A stretch of 64,000 nucleotides of DNA from Williamsia deligens (GCF_024171765.1 NZ_JAMTCI010000001.1:2776796-2840795); one strand, 5' to 3'. Shown: positions 1-8,815, counted from the first letter of the stretch. Notes: a model not told the origin generated them from the sequence alone. A program made the numbers and translations.

Positions 1-2
1 CG

Positions 3-125
3 TCCGAACGCCGCTGGGCGTCGATGCCCGAGGGCACGTCCGACGACCCGTCGCGCCGCACCCGCCGCATCCAGAGCGGGTTGAGGAGCGCGATCGCCCG
101 TCGGCGTCAGCGCGTGGCGGCCTAG
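3..125 (+). CDS. C-terminal end of a truncated gene, possibly a fatty-acid desaturase (DesA3-like)
   Basis: Open frame entering from the left edge and stopping with TAG at 123-125. About 40 residues are visible, rich in Arg and Ser (ending RRRQRVAA), with no diagnostic motif. In M. tuberculosis the gene next to rsgA and convergent with it is desA3 (Rv3229c); the position and orientation here would fit that, but the identity rests on synteny only. Its stop codon overlaps the stop of the convergent hydrolase in the sequence CTAG. Confidence 0.45.
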   Translation, partial: SERRWASMPEGTSDDPSRRTRRIQSGLRSAIARRRQRVAA

Positions 126-146
126 GTCCCGCTCTCCTCACCGGTC
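122..146. repeat. 25-bp direct repeat, copy 1 (3' end of the hydrolase gene)
   Basis: A perfect 25-bp match to 1086-1110, beginning exactly at the stop codon (CTAGGTCCCGCTCTCCTCAC...). Flanking bases differ (C versus G before; C versus T after). The two copies bracket the hydrolase gene and its upstream region, 964 bp apart. Confidence 0.9.
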
Positions 147-880
147 CCGATCAGGTGGCGGGTGAAGAACCTCGCGACCTCCTCGCCGGCCCAGGGCGGG
201 ACGCCGGTGTGACCGCCCATGTTGGCGGCCAGCGTCTTCTGCGCTGATCCGAGAGCGTCGAACAGGTCGAGCGCCCTCTGGCGGTCGTGGCCCGCATCGT
301 CCCACTGGAGCAGGACGTGCATCGGGATCGTCACCGAGCGGGCCTCCTCGACGATCGACGTGGGGACGACGCTGCCGGCGAACAGGCCGGCCGCGCGGAC
401 CCGGTTGTCGACGCGCGCCATCCGGACGCCGATCGACACGACCCCGCCGGAGATCCCCACCGGCCCGCGCAGTTCGGGGAGTTCGAGCAGCGCGTCGAGT
501 GTCGCCTGCCACTCGGGGACCGCGCGGTCGACCAGCGGCAGTATCAAGCGCTCGATGAGCGCGTCGCCCGGCGTCTCGCCCGCACCGATCGTCCTGCGAA
601 CCTCGGCGCGGGCGTCGTCGAGATCCGCGATCCGCGGCCGCACACCGCTACCGGGGAGTTCGACGGTCGCAGTGGCGAACCCGCCCAGTGCGAGCGCCCT
701 GACGCGCGGGAGGAGCCGCGGATACATCTGCTCGAGCCCGCCCTGCTGGCCGAGCAGGATCAGCGGGGCGGGTGCCGTGATCGCAGAGGGCGGTGTCCAG
801 AGGATCCCGGGGGTCTCGCGGAGGGTGAAGCGACTCTCGACGAGCTGGTCGTCGTGGCGGAATTCGTCGGTGATGATCAT
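122..880 (-). CDS. alpha/beta hydrolase family protein
   Basis: 252 residues with an alpha/beta hydrolase layout: an N-terminal strand followed by LILLGQQGG (oxyanion region), a nucleophile elbow GISGG at about residue 144, an Asp-containing segment HVLLQWDDAGHD, and a late His in GGHTGVPPW. This gives a plausible Ser-Asp-His triad. Substrate unknown; esterase, lipase or dienelactone-hydrolase-like activity is the family expectation. It is not part of the usual rsgA-desA3 junction, and its last seven residues (TGEESGT) are identical to those of RsgA because both genes end in the same 25-bp DNA repeat. This suggests it arrived as an insertion. Confidence 0.8.
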   Translation of the reverse strand: MIITDEFRHDDQLVESRFTLRETPGILWTPPSAITAPAPLILLGQQGGLEQMYPRLLPRVRALALGGFATATVELPGSGVRPRIADLDDARAEVRRTIGAGETPGDALIERLILPLVDRAVPEWQATLDALLELPELRGPVGISGGVVSIGVRMARVDNRVRAAGLFAGSVVPTSIVEEARSVTIPMHVLLQWDDAGHDRQRALDLFDALGSAQKTLAANMGGHTGVPPWAGEEVARFFTRHLIGTGEESGT

Positions 881-1085
881 GGTCGTGCCTCTCGGGGTGC
901 CGTGTGATCGGCGCTCCCGGGCGACCTACCGCCCGACCGTGACCTCGCTGAGGAGCACCCAGGTGTTGTGGCTCACGGGTACCACGTCCTCAGTTCGTGC
1001 ACGGACCCGCCGAGGCTAGCAGCGCAGTCGGACGCAGACGCCTGTTCGACGGCCCCCACGTGGGCCGGGACGCCGTCGACAGCGG

Positions 1086-1110
1086 CTAGGTCCCGCTCTC
1101 CTCACCGGTC
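1086..1110. repeat. 25-bp direct repeat, copy 2 (3' end of rsgA)
   Basis: Second perfect copy of the 122-146 sequence, forming the stop codon and last seven codons of rsgA. See the finding on gene-end duplication. Confidence 0.9.
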
Positions 1111-2123
1111 TCCGCACGACCCGATTCGGTCGGTGCCGAGCGGCCGGTGTCGCTCGTGACGGCCAGCAGCAGGTGTCGCACCGCGTCGGCGCGGCGCGCG
1201 GCCTCACCGGTCAGCTGATCCAGCGCGCACTCGGGATCCGAGGGCGGTCCGAGATGGCGACACCCCCGCGGGCAGTCGGTGACGACCTCGGCCAGATCGG
1301 CGAAGGCGCGGACGACGTCGTCGGGGGAGACGTGCGCGAGCCCGAACGAGCGGATGCCGGGGGTGTCGATCACCCACCCGCCGCCGGGCAGCCGCAACGC
1401 CACCGACTGCGTGGAGGTGTGGCGTCCCTTGCCGACGCCGGAGACCACCCCGGTGGCGCGGTGAGCGTCGGGCACCAGCCTGTTCACCAGGGTCGACTTG
1501 CCGACGCCGGAGTGTCCGATGAGGCATGTCGTCGTGCCGACGAGCATGTCGGCGACGACGTCGGTCGGGTCGTCCTGGCCGGCGAGCACGATCGGCAGGT
1601 CGAGGTCGGCGAACGACGCGGTGAACTCGGCGGGGTCGGCGAGGTCGGACTTCGTGAGGCAGAGGATGGGTCGGGGACCGCCGGCGTACGCGGCCACCAG
1701 CGCTCGCTCGACGAAACCCGTCCGCGGCGGGGGATCGGCCAGGGCGGTGACTATCAGGAGTTGCTCGGCGTTGGCCACGACGATCCGCTCGAAGGGATCG
1801 GTGTCGTCGGCGGTGCGCCGCAGCACCGTGGACCTGTCGGCGACGCGGACGATCCGTGCCAGCGAGCCCTCGTCGCCGCTGAGGTCGCCGACCACCGACA
1901 CGTGATCGCCCACGACGACCGGGGTGCGACCGAGCTCGCGGGCCCGCATGCACACGACCTCGCGCGCGTCGGGGGTGTCGAGCACGCAGCCCCATCGGCC
2001 GCGGTCGCGCGAGACCACCATCGCCGAGACGGCGTCGTCGTGCGCCGGCCTGGTCTTGGTCCGGGGGCGGCTGCCCTTGCCGGGCCGGACGCGGACGTCG
2101 CTCTCGTCGTATGTGCGGGCCAT
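1086..2123 (-). CDS. rsgA: small ribosomal subunit biogenesis GTPase RsgA
   Basis: Circularly permuted GTPase that matures the 30S subunit. The G motifs occur in permuted order: G4 LTKSD comes before the P-loop GHSGVGKST, then G3 DTPG (WVIDTPGIRSFG). The usual C-terminal zinc-finger region follows, with Cys in DCPRGCRHLG and PECAL. The N-terminal OB-fold is present. ATG 2123 (MARTYDESDVRVR) matches the N-terminus of mycobacterial orthologues; a GTG at 2147 would add eight residues and overlap aroA. The gene follows aroA closely (17 nt gap), as in M. tuberculosis Rv3227-Rv3228, so the two are probably co-transcribed. Confidence 0.95.
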   Translation of the reverse strand: MARTYDESDVRVRPGKGSRPRTKTRPAHDDAVSAMVVSRDRGRWGCVLDTPDAREVVCMRARELGRTPVVVGDHVSVVGDLSGDEGSLARIVRVADRSTVLRRTADDTDPFERIVVANAEQLLIVTALADPPPRTGFVERALVAAYAGGPRPILCLTKSDLADPAEFTASFADLDLPIVLAGQDDPTDVVADMLVGTTTCLIGHSGVGKSTLVNRLVPDAHRATGVVSGVGKGRHTSTQSVALRLPGGGWVIDTPGIRSFGLAHVSPDDVVRAFADLAEVVTDCPRGCRHLGPPSDPECALDQLTGEAARRADAVRHLLLAVTSDTGRSAPTESGRAETGEESGT

Positions 2124-2139
2124 GCGTCCCGGTCCGGCG

Positions 2140-3402
2140 TCAGCCACCGAGCATCGCCGACCACATCGCGGGGAAGTCCGGCAGCGTCTTGGACGTGCAC
2201 CCGATGTCGTCGACCTCGACCCCGTCGACGGCGAGGCCGACGATCGCGCCCGCCGTCGCCATCCGGTGGTCGGCGTAGCTGTGCCACGTCCCGCCGTGCA
2301 GGGACGCCGGGTCGATGCGCAGCCCGTCGGCGGTCTCGGTGCACCGACCGCCGAGGCCTGTGATCTCCGCGGTCAGCGCCGCGAGCCGATCGGTCTCGTG
2401 CCCGCGCAGATGGGCGATGCCGGAGAGCGTCGACGGGGAGTCGGCCAGCGCGCACAGTGCGGCGATCGTCGGCGTGAGCTCACCGATGTCGCGGAGGTCG
2501 ACGGCGATGCCCGACAGGCGATCCGGACCGGCGACGGTCAGTGTCCCGTTGTCGACGGATGCGGTCGCCCCCATCTGCGCGAGCACGCCGACGATCTGGG
2601 CGCCCGGCTGCGTCGTGTGGGCGGGCCACAGCGGCACCGACACCGAGCCGCCGGTCGCCGCGGCGGCCGCGAGGAAGGCTGCGGCGTTGGACAGGTCCGG
2701 TTCGATCCGCCAGTCGGTCGCGGCGATCGGCCCCGGGGCGACACGCCAGCGGTCGGCCTCGCCGTCGTCGACCACGACACCCGCGGTGCGCAGCATCTCG
2801 ATCGTCATGTCGATGTGCGGTTGCGACGGGACGGGGTCACCGACGTGGTGCACGGTGATGCCGTCGTCGAATCGGGCCGCGCTGAGCAGGAGTCCGGAGA
2901 CGAACTGCGACGACGAGGACGCGTCGATGGTGACCGCGCCACCACGGACCGACCCGGTGCCGGTGATGGTGAACGGCAGAGCGTCCCCGTCCACGACGAC
3001 ACCGAGCTCGCGCAGGGCGCGCAGGATCGTGTCGACCGGCCGGGCGCGCATCTGCTCGTCGCCGTCGACCGTGACCGCGCCGTCGGCCAGTGCGGCGAAC
3101 GGCGGCACGAAGCGCATCACGGTGCCGGCCAGCCCGCAGTCGATGTCACCGCCGTGCAGCGGCCCCGGTGTCACGGTGATCGTCGTCGGGTCGGTGCCGT
3201 CGGGGTCCACCCCGGCACCCACCGCGGCGAGCGCCGCGAGCATGAGGTCGGTGTCCCGACTGCGCAGCACACCATGCAGGGTGCTCGGGCCGTCGGCGAG
3301 TGCGGCGAGGATCAGCGCGCGGTTGGTGATCGACTTGGAACCGGGCAGCGTCACCGTCGCCGAGACGGGGGTGGTCGCGGTCGGGGCGGGCCAGGAGGTC
3401 AT
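2140..3402 (-). CDS. aroA: 3-phosphoshikimate 1-carboxyvinyltransferase (EPSP synthase)
   Basis: Sixth step of the shikimate pathway: shikimate-3-phosphate plus PEP gives EPSP. 420 residues. N-terminal substrate-binding signature [11 protein letters not shown], then RSRDTDLM; the C-terminal part has [14 protein letters not shown] and the late basic motif [10 protein letters not shown] followed by YADHRMA (catalytic and phosphate-binding residues of class I enzymes). The start [13 protein letters not shown] aligns with mycobacterial AroA; the frame extends further upstream to 3459 but that part is low-complexity Arg/Pro. Lies just upstream of rsgA. Confidence 0.95.
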   Translation of the reverse strand: MTSWPAPTATTPVSATVTLPGSKSITNRALILAALADGPSTLHGVLRSRDTDLMLAALAAVGAGVDPDGTDPTTITVTPGPLHGGDIDCGLAGTVMRFVPPFAALADGAVTVDGDEQMRARPVDTILRALRELGVVVDGDALPFTITGTGSVRGGAVTIDASSSSQFVSGLLLSAARFDDGITVHHVGDPVPSQPHIDMTIEMLRTAGVVVDDGEADRWRVAPGPIAATDWRIEPDLSNAAAFLAAAAATGGSVSVPLWPAHTTQPGAQIVGVLAQMGATASVDNGTLTVAGPDRLSGIAVDLRDIGELTPTIAALCALADSPSTLSGIAHLRGHETDRLAALTAEITGLGGRCTETADGLRIDPASLHGGTWHSYADHRMATAGAIVGLAVDGVEVDDIGCTSKTLPDFPAMWSAMLGG

Positions 3403-3460
3403 CGGGGCCGATTGTCCCACGCCCGGGGTCGTCGACGGCGGCGGTGGACGACGGCCCACA

Positions 3461-4027
3461 TCAGTGCGCGACGGCGACCTTGATCGCGACGATCGCGGTC
3501 GCGACGGCCGCGGTGATCAACGCCCCCACGAGCAGCTGCACCGTCATGGGCCGGTTCTGCAGTCTCTGGATCGCGACCTCCGCGACCGCGATCCGTGCGA
3601 TCGGCCCGGCGCCGGCGAGGATGTACGCCCACGTCGGCGACAGCACCTCGAGCCAGCCGAGCGCCAGGATCGCGGCCGGGAACGCCCCCGACGACGCGAT
3701 CGGGAGGGCGTCGCGCAGTTCCTCGAGGGCCGCCCGGGCCTGCACCGGGTGGGGCCGGTCGTCGTCGGTGTCGACCATGACGCGGTGGGCGACGATCTCG
3801 GCGAACACGTGCGCGAGGAACGTCGTGGCCGTCGTGCCGACGACGACGAGCACCGCGGTGCCGTCCTCGATCGCCGGCGGATCGACCACGACGACGGCGG
3901 CCAGCGCCAGCAGGGTGCCGTAGACGTAGGCGGACATCCGCGCCCGCGCCCGCGCCGGCTCCAGGGGGCCGTGCGCACGGTGGACCACTCGTCGGTAGCC
4001 GCGGGCGACGGCGGAGCCGGAACTCAT
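3461..4027 (-). CDS. integral membrane protein of unknown function
   Basis: 188 residues beginning [15 protein letters not shown]. After a basic N-terminus there are four to five hydrophobic segments (about 33-50, 55-75, 105-130, 135-150 and 165-188), the last ending [12 protein letters not shown]. No catalytic motif recognised. The downstream aroA start is about 60 nt away and the HMCES gene is divergent. The start was chosen at 4027 because the frame upstream of it overlaps the start of the divergent HMCES gene. Function unknown. Confidence 0.7.
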   Translation of the reverse strand: MSSGSAVARGYRRVVHRAHGPLEPARARARMSAYVYGTLLALAAVVVVDPPAIEDGTAVLVVVGTTATTFLAHVFAEIVAHRVMVDTDDDRPHPVQARAALEELRDALPIASSGAFPAAILALGWLEVLSPTWAYILAGAGPIARIAVAEVAIQRLQNRPMTVQLLVGALITAAVATAIVAIKVAVAH

Positions 4028-4097
4028 CGTCGGATGCTCGCACGACGGCCGCTGTTCCGCGCGCATCGTGTCGGGGAGGGGTGTCAGCATGGACGCC

Positions 4098-4928
4098 ATG
4101 TGTGGACGGTATGCGGTGACCACGGACCCGGCGACGCTCGCAGCCGAACTCGACGCCGTCGACGAGGTCTCGTCGCCGGCGTCCGCGCGGACCGAGGCGG
4201 ACGTGCAGGAGGCGGCGGAGTCCGATTCCGGCGACCGGGCGGCGGCCGCGAAGCGGGCCCCGGGGGTCAACTACAACGTCGCCCCGACCACCACGATCAT
4301 GACCGTCGTCTCCCGCCACGACCACGACGATCCCGACGACGACCCGCGGATGCGGGTGCGCGCGATGCGGTGGGGACTGGTGCCGCCGTGGACCAAGGAC
4401 CTCGCGAAGGCGCCGCTGCTGTTCAACGCCCGCGCCGAGAGCGTCGCCGAGAAGTCGTCGTTCAAGACGTCGCTGAAAGGTCGTCGCGCGCTGATCCCCA
4501 TGGACGGCTGGTACGAGTGGCGCAAGGACACCGGTGCCGACGGCAAGCCGGCCAAGACACCGTTCTTCATGTGCCCGGTCGACGGGACCCGCCTGTTCAT
4601 GGCCGGACTGTGGACGACCTGGCGACCGAAGGACGCCGACGCCGACACCCCACCCCTGATGAGCTGCACCATCATCACGACCGACGCGGTCGGGGAGCTG
4701 CGCGACATCCATGACCGGATGCCGCTGATCATGCCGTCGGAGAACTGGGGGGCCTGGCTCGATCCCGACGCCCCGCCCGCCGAGTCGTTGCTGGCGCCGC
4801 CGTCGCAGGAGATCGTCGACGCGATCGCGCGACGCGAGGTGGCACCCCTGGTCAACCGGGTCGCGAACAACGGACCCGAACTCCTCGCGCCCGTCGGCGA
4901 CCGCCCGGAGCAGCAGACGCTCCTGTAG
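4098..4928 (+). CDS. SOS response-associated peptidase / abasic-site processing protein (HMCES/YedK family)
   Basis: SRAP-domain protein that forms a thiazolidine crosslink with abasic sites in single-stranded DNA through Cys2, protecting replication forks. 276 residues from ATG 4098. Family residues visible: MCGRY at the N-terminus, FNARAES (catalytic Asn/Arg/Glu region), GWYEW and IHDRMP (active-site His). An acidic insertion (about residues 18-50) lengthens the N-terminal part. Family chemistry demands Cys at position 2, so 4098 is chosen, although the best ribosome-binding site (GGGGAGGG, 4073-4080) is better placed for ATG 4089. Orthologue of Rv3226c by position. Confidence 0.9.
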   Translation: MCGRYAVTTDPATLAAELDAVDEVSSPASARTEADVQEAAESDSGDRAAAAKRAPGVNYNVAPTTTIMTVVSRHDHDDPDDDPRMRVRAMRWGLVPPWTKDLAKAPLLFNARAESVAEKSSFKTSLKGRRALIPMDGWYEWRKDTGADGKPAKTPFFMCPVDGTRLFMAGLWTTWRPKDADADTPPLMSCTIITTDAVGELRDIHDRMPLIMPSENWGAWLDPDAPPAESLLAPPSQEIVDAIARREVAPLVNRVANNGPELLAPVGDRPEQQTLL

Positions 4929-4991
4929 CCCGGAACCCCCCGCCGAGTGGGCCACAACCCCACGCCGAGTGGGCCGACGTGGGAGGCCGGT

Positions 4992-5489
4992 TCAGGCGGA
5001 GATGTCGGCGACGACCGCCCCGGTCACGGCGACGAGGTCGGCCGGGGACAGCTCGATCTCGAGCCCGCGCCGGCCCCCGCTGCACAGGACGGTCGGGAAC
5101 AGGGTGGCCGTCTCGTCCAGGACCGTCGGAAGAGCCCGTCGCTGACCGATCGGGGAGACGCCGCCGAGCACGTACCCGGTCGACCGGGTGACGACAGCGG
5201 CCTCCGCCATGTCGACCCGGGGTACACCGAGCGCGGCGCCGACCGCCTTCGGCGCCATCCGTCGGGGGACCGCGAGCACGGCGACCGCCAGACCGGTCCG
5301 TCCGGCCCCCGGTGCGGACACGACGAGGGTCTTCAGGACCTGCTCCTCGTCGACGCCGATGTCGCGGGTCATGTGGTCGACGGCGTCGTCCCCGAAGGAC
5401 CGCCCCGACATCACGGGACGATAACGATGCACCGCGAATGCGATCCCCGCTGCCTCGAGCGCAGCGGTCGCGGGGGTGCTCACGCCCAC
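4992..5489 (-). CDS. ybaK: YbaK/EbsC family Cys-tRNA(Pro)/aminoacyl-tRNA deacylase
   Basis: 165 residues; editing domain that hydrolyses mischarged tRNA (mainly Cys-tRNAPro in the YbaK group). Family features: STPATAALEAAGIAF at the start, the conserved Lys in VLKTLVV, GVPRVDMAEA, and the glycine-rich loop TGYVLGGVSPIG. The GTG start at 5489 is set by an AAAAGGAC site 7 nt upstream; a second GTG lies two codons later. Corresponds in position to Rv3224A/B. Convergent with the HMCES gene, divergent from sigH. Confidence 0.88.
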   Translation of the reverse strand: MGVSTPATAALEAAGIAFAVHRYRPVMSGRSFGDDAVDHMTRDIGVDEEQVLKTLVVSAPGAGRTGLAVAVLAVPRRMAPKAVGAALGVPRVDMAEAAVVTRSTGYVLGGVSPIGQRRALPTVLDETATLFPTVLCSGGRRGLEIELSPADLVAVTGAVVADISA

Positions 5490-5535
5490 GTCAACGTCCT
5501 TTTGTGGCTGCTCACGGACCTGAGCGTAACGGGGT

Positions 5536-5561
5536 GGAACATTCACGCGGGTGTCGCTGTT
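5536..5561 (+). promoter_or_regulatory. putative SigH-dependent promoter of sigH (GGAAC-N18-GTT)
   Basis: -35 GGAAC at 5536-5540 and -10 GTT at 5559-5561, spaced by 18 nt, matching the known SigH/SigR consensus (GGAAY, about 18 nt, GTT). It lies about 120 nt upstream of the first strong start codon, so the transcript would include an upstream in-frame start. Autoregulation of SigH/SigR by such a promoter is established in mycobacteria and Streptomyces. Confidence 0.7.
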
Positions 5562-5682
5562 GTGGATTTCGACAGTCCGGATCGGCTTGCGACATCGCGA
5601 GATGTTCACCATCTCGTTATCGATTTGCCATCGCGGAACCGGCACGACCGTCCCCAGGACGGCGACAGCGAGGAGGGGCGTC

Positions 5683-6465
5683 ATGGTCGGCAGTACCGTT
5701 ATCGACCGCATCGATGTCCTGCCCATGTTCGTGCACCACATGACCTCGGTAGTCTCGGACGATGGTCGCGACCCGAACCGGTCGCGCACGAGTGGATCCG
5801 AGAGGGTGTTGGTGAGCGATCGGGAGGCGACGGCGGCGGCCGATGTGGACGTCGTCGACCAGGAGGTCGAGACGCAGGCGGAGCGGGATGCCCGCTTCGA
5901 GCGGGATGCTCTGCCCCTGCTGGACCAGATGTACGGGGCGGCCCTGCGGATGACCCGCAACCCGGCCGACGCCGAGGACCTGGTGCAGGAGACGTTCGTC
6001 AAGGCGTTCTCCGCGTTCCATTCGTTCAAGGCCGGCACCAACCTGAAGGCCTGGCTGTACCGGATCCTGACGAACACCTACATCAACGGCTACCGCAAGC
6101 GTCAGCGGCAGCCCGCGCAGTACCCGACCGACGAGATCACCGACTGGCAGCTCGCCGCCACCGCGGAACACACGTCGACCGGTCTGCGCTCGGCGGAGAT
6201 CGAGGCGCTCGACGCCCTGCCCGACGACGACATCAAGAACGCTCTGCAGGAACTCCCGGAGGACTTCCGGATGGCGGTGTACTACGCCGACGTGGAGGGC
6301 CTGCCCTACAAGGAGATCGCCCAGATCATGGACACTCCCATCGGGACCGTCATGTCCCGCCTGCACCGGGGCCGCAAGCAGCTCCGGGTGCTCCTGGCCG
6401 ACGTCGCCACCGAGCGTGGGTTCGTCCGCCGCTCCGGCGACGACACCTCGGAGGTGACCCGATGA
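5683..6465 (+). CDS. sigH: RNA polymerase sigma factor SigH (thiol/heat stress ECF sigma), with extended N-terminal start
   Basis: ECF sigma factor of the SigR/SigH group. Region 2 is [20 protein letters not shown] through DAEDLVQET and [19 protein letters not shown]; region 4 is [20 protein letters not shown] and [14 protein letters not shown]. Two starts are plausible. ATG 5683 has an AGGAGG site (5671-5676) 6 nt upstream and gives 260 residues. GTG 5812 has a weaker GAGAGGG and gives 217 residues, close to M. tuberculosis SigH (216). The 43-residue extension recalls the unstable SigR isoform made from the autoregulated promoter in Streptomyces. The stop overlaps the start of rshA (ATGA), so sigma and anti-sigma are translationally coupled. 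Confidence 0.93.
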   Translation: MVGSTVIDRIDVLPMFVHHMTSVVSDDGRDPNRSRTSGSERVLVSDREATAAADVDVVDQEVETQAERDARFERDALPLLDQMYGAALRMTRNPADAEDLVQETFVKAFSAFHSFKAGTNLKAWLYRILTNTYINGYRKRQRQPAQYPTDEITDWQLAATAEHTSTGLRSAEIEALDALPDDDIKNALQELPEDFRMAVYYADVEGLPYKEIAQIMDTPIGTVMSRLHRGRKQLRVLLADVATERGFVRRSGDDTSEVTR

Positions 6466-6782
6466 GCGCCGAGAACACCGATCCCGTCGCCCCCGGCGAG
6501 CTGTCGGACGCCGAGAACGCCGAGTTCGAGCAGCTCGACTGCTCCGCGGTCATCGCCGACGTGTGGCTCCTGCTCGACAACGAGTGCGATGCCGACGTCC
6601 GTGACCGGCTGCAGTCGCACATCGACGAGTGCTCGAGTTGCCTCGCGCACTACGGCATCGAGTCGCAGCTGAAGAACCTCATCAACCGCAAGTGCGGCGG
6701 GGACCGGGCACCGGACTCACTGCGCGACCGTCTGACGGGGGAGATCCGCAAGACGGTGATCACCCGCGCGACCGAGGGCTGA
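6462..6782 (+). CDS. rshA: redox-sensing zinc-binding anti-sigma factor RshA
   Basis: 106-residue ZAS-type anti-sigma factor that binds SigH under reducing conditions and releases it when its cysteines oxidise. The signature HIDECSSC (H-x3-C-x2-C) is intact, with additional Cys in QLDCSAV and DNECDAD. No membrane segment, so it is cytoplasmic. ATG 6462 overlaps the sigH stop. Length fits the family (about 100 residues). Followed by a strong hairpin terminator. Confidence 0.93.
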   Translation: MSAENTDPVAPGELSDAENAEFEQLDCSAVIADVWLLLDNECDADVRDRLQSHIDECSSCLAHYGIESQLKNLINRKCGGDRAPDSLRDRLTGEIRKTVITRATEG

Positions 6783-6804
6783 CGGCCCGCCACACCCAGA
6801 ACGA

Positions 6805-6840
6805 ACGAGGGCCGGACCTGTCATCAGGTCCGGCCCTCGT
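6805..6840. terminator. bidirectional terminator between rshA and bL37
   Basis: Perfect 16-bp inverted repeat (6805-6820 and 6825-6840) with a 4-nt loop TCAT, placed between the convergent genes rshA and bL37. No long T-run follows on either strand, as is usual in this GC range. Confidence 0.85.
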
Positions 6841-6855
6841 GGCGTCTACACCGTC

Positions 6856-6930
6856 TCAGGCGTTGGGGCGCTTGCCGTGGTTGGCGGCATTCTTCTTCCG
6901 CGCGCGCTTCTTGCGTCCTCGCTTACCCAT
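6856..6930 (-). CDS. 50S ribosomal protein bL37 (24 residues)
   Basis: Short gene encoding MGKRGRKKRARKKNAANHGK followed by RPNA and a stop. 13 of 24 residues are Lys, Arg or His. The sequence matches the 24-residue actinobacterial protein found in mycobacterial 50S structures (bL37). Start ATG 6930 is preceded by AAGGGAG with good spacing. Commonly missed by gene callers because of its size. It ends 16 nt from the shared terminator. Confidence 0.9.
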   Translation of the reverse strand: MGKRGRKKRARKKNAANHGKRPNA

Positions 6931-7062
6931 GGTGACTCCCTTCGTCGCGCGCCATTCTCCCACGTCCGTGTCACCGCATCCCAATCCGTCGCGATAGGGT
7001 CGGGTGCGTCAACCGGGCCCGCGGTTCCCCACGGTGCCCCCGCAGCGGCGTGGAGGATGCTC

Positions 7063-7281
7063 GTGGCAGAACCAGTGGTGGCCGAGATCGTGGCGAGTGT
7101 GCTCGAGGTCGTGGTGTCGCCCGGGCAGCAGATCGCCGTCGGTGACACCATCGTGCTGCTCGAGTCCATGAAGATGGAGATCCCCGTGCTCGCCGAGGAG
7201 CCCGGCACGATCGGCGAGGTGAAGGTCGCCGTCGGCGACGTCATCCAGGCCGGCGACCTCATCGCCACCATCGACGACTGA
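7063..7281 (+). CDS. biotin/lipoyl-attachment (biotinyl) domain protein, Rv3221c/TB7.3-like
   Basis: 72 residues making a single biotinyl-lipoyl domain, with the biotinylation motif ESMKMEIP (Lys is the modified residue) and the partner loop GDVIQAGDLIA. GTG 7063 is preceded by GGAGG at 6 nt and gives a protein of the same size as M. tuberculosis TB7.3; ATG 7057 would add two residues. No carboxylase subunit is adjacent, so it may be a free-standing biotin carrier. It lies 40 nt upstream of pdtaS, as in M. tuberculosis. Confidence 0.9.
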   Translation: MAEPVVAEIVASVLEVVVSPGQQIAVGDTIVLLESMKMEIPVLAEEPGTIGEVKVAVGDVIQAGDLIATIDD

Positions 7282-7321
7282 CCCGTCCGATCCCCATCGC
7301 ACTCCGACCGGGAGCAGGCGG

Positions 7322-8815
7322 ATGTCGACACTGACCGACCTCCTCGCCGACCACACCCACCTCTCGGGAGCCGTCGCGGGGCACCTGCAGCGCGTCGTCG
7401 CCGAATGGCAGCTCCTCGCCGATCTCTCGTTCGCCGACCTGCTCATGTTCGTCGCCGCCGCCGACGACACCGTCATCTGCGTGGCCCAGTGCCGGCCGAA
7501 CACCGCACCCACCGTCTTCCCCGTCGACGAGGTGGGTCGATCGGTGCCGAGTGCGGTGAACCCGCAGGTCGGTACGGCGATCGCCGGTCGGCGCATCGTG
7601 CGCGACGCGGGGCCGACGACGATCGGCACCGAGGCCCGACGGGATTCCGGACCGGTGGAGGTGCGCCGCGAGGCGGTGCCGGTCACCTTCGACGGTGAGG
7701 TGGTCGCGGTGGTGACCCGGACCGCGAACCTCGCCCAGCTGCGACTGCCCTCGACGCTGGAGATGGCCTACCAGGACTGCGCCGACGACCTCTGCCAGAT
7801 GCTGGCCGACGGCACCTTCCCGCAGAACGAGGGCAACCCCCGCGGCCTGTCGACGCCGCGCGCCGGCGACGGGTTCATCCGCGTCGACGCGGACGGCGTG
7901 GTGGCCTTCGCCAGCCCCAACGCGCTGTCGGCGGTGCACCGTATGGGCTGGACGGCCGAACTCACGGGCAACCGTCTCGTCGACGTGATGGCCGAACTCC
8001 TCACCGACCGCTTCGAGGCGGAGGAGGTGGCCGGGATGGTCACCGACGCCGTGGGCGGCGGGGCGGGCATGCGCACGGAGGCCGACGCCCGCCGGGCGAG
8101 CGTCCTCATCCGTGCGGTACCCCTACGACCCGGGGGGCGCCCGGCTGGTGCCGCGGTCCTGCTGCGGGACGTCACCGAGCTCAAGCGCCGCGACAGGGCG
8201 CTGATCAGCAAGGACGCGACGATCCGCGAGATCCACCACCGGGTGAAGAACAACCTGCAGAGCGTGTCGGCCCTGCTGCGGCTGCAGGCGCGTCGCACCG
8301 ACAACCCCGAGGCGCGCGGCGCGTTGAACGAGGCCGTGCGCCGGGTGGCTGCGATCGCGCTCGTGCACGAGCTGTTGTCGGGATCCGTCGACGAGGCGGT
8401 CGATCTCGACGTCGTCGTCGATCAGCTGGTCCCGGTCCTGGCGGACGTGGCGGCGGTCGGGGACGGCCAGGCGGTCGTCCGCCGCGAGGGCCGACTCGGG
8501 GTGTTGCCGTCCGATCTGGCGATGCCGCTGGTGATGGTGCTGACCGAGCTCATCCAGAACGCCGTCGAGCACGGGTTCACGGCCGGCGACGAGGGCGAGG
8601 TCATCATCGACGCCGATCGCACCACCCGCCGACTCGTCGTCACCGTCCGCGACGACGGCGTGGGGCTCCCCGCGGACTTCGACCCCCGCTCGTCGGAGCG
8701 TCTCGGCCTGCAGATCGTGCACACGCTGGTGCGTATCGAGCTCGGCGGCACCCTCGATCTCGCGACCCGGGCCGAGGGCGGGACCCAGGCGGTCCTCACC
8801 ATCCCGCTGCGCTGA
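7322..8815 (+). CDS. pdtaS: sensor histidine kinase PdtaS (cytosolic, antiterminator-type two-component system)
   Basis: 497 residues: GAF-like N-terminal domain (about 1-140), PAS domain (about 170-285), HisKA_2 dimerisation helix with EIHHRVKNNLQS (phospho-acceptor His near 305), and an HATPase domain with N-box ELIQNAVEHGF and G-box VRDDGVGLP. No membrane segments. Orthologue of Rv3220c, which phosphorylates the ANTAR regulator PdtaR (encoded elsewhere) and answers to metals and nitric oxide in mycobacteria. Its stop is followed at once by a repeat-rich convergent region. Confidence 0.93.
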   Translation: MSTLTDLLADHTHLSGAVAGHLQRVVAEWQLLADLSFADLLMFVAAADDTVICVAQCRPNTAPTVFPVDEVGRSVPSAVNPQVGTAIAGRRIVRDAGPTTIGTEARRDSGPVEVRREAVPVTFDGEVVAVVTRTANLAQLRLPSTLEMAYQDCADDLCQMLADGTFPQNEGNPRGLSTPRAGDGFIRVDADGVVAFASPNALSAVHRMGWTAELTGNRLVDVMAELLTDRFEAEEVAGMVTDAVGGGAGMRTEADARRASVLIRAVPLRPGGRPAGAAVLLRDVTELKRRDRALISKDATIREIHHRVKNNLQSVSALLRLQARRTDNPEARGALNEAVRRVAAIALVHELLSGSVDEAVDLDVVVDQLVPVLADVAAVGDGQAVVRREGRLGVLPSDLAMPLVMVLTELIQNAVEHGFTAGDEGEVIIDADRTTRRLVVTVRDDGVGLPADFDPRSSERLGLQIVHTLVRIELGGTLDLATRAEGGTQAVLTIPLR

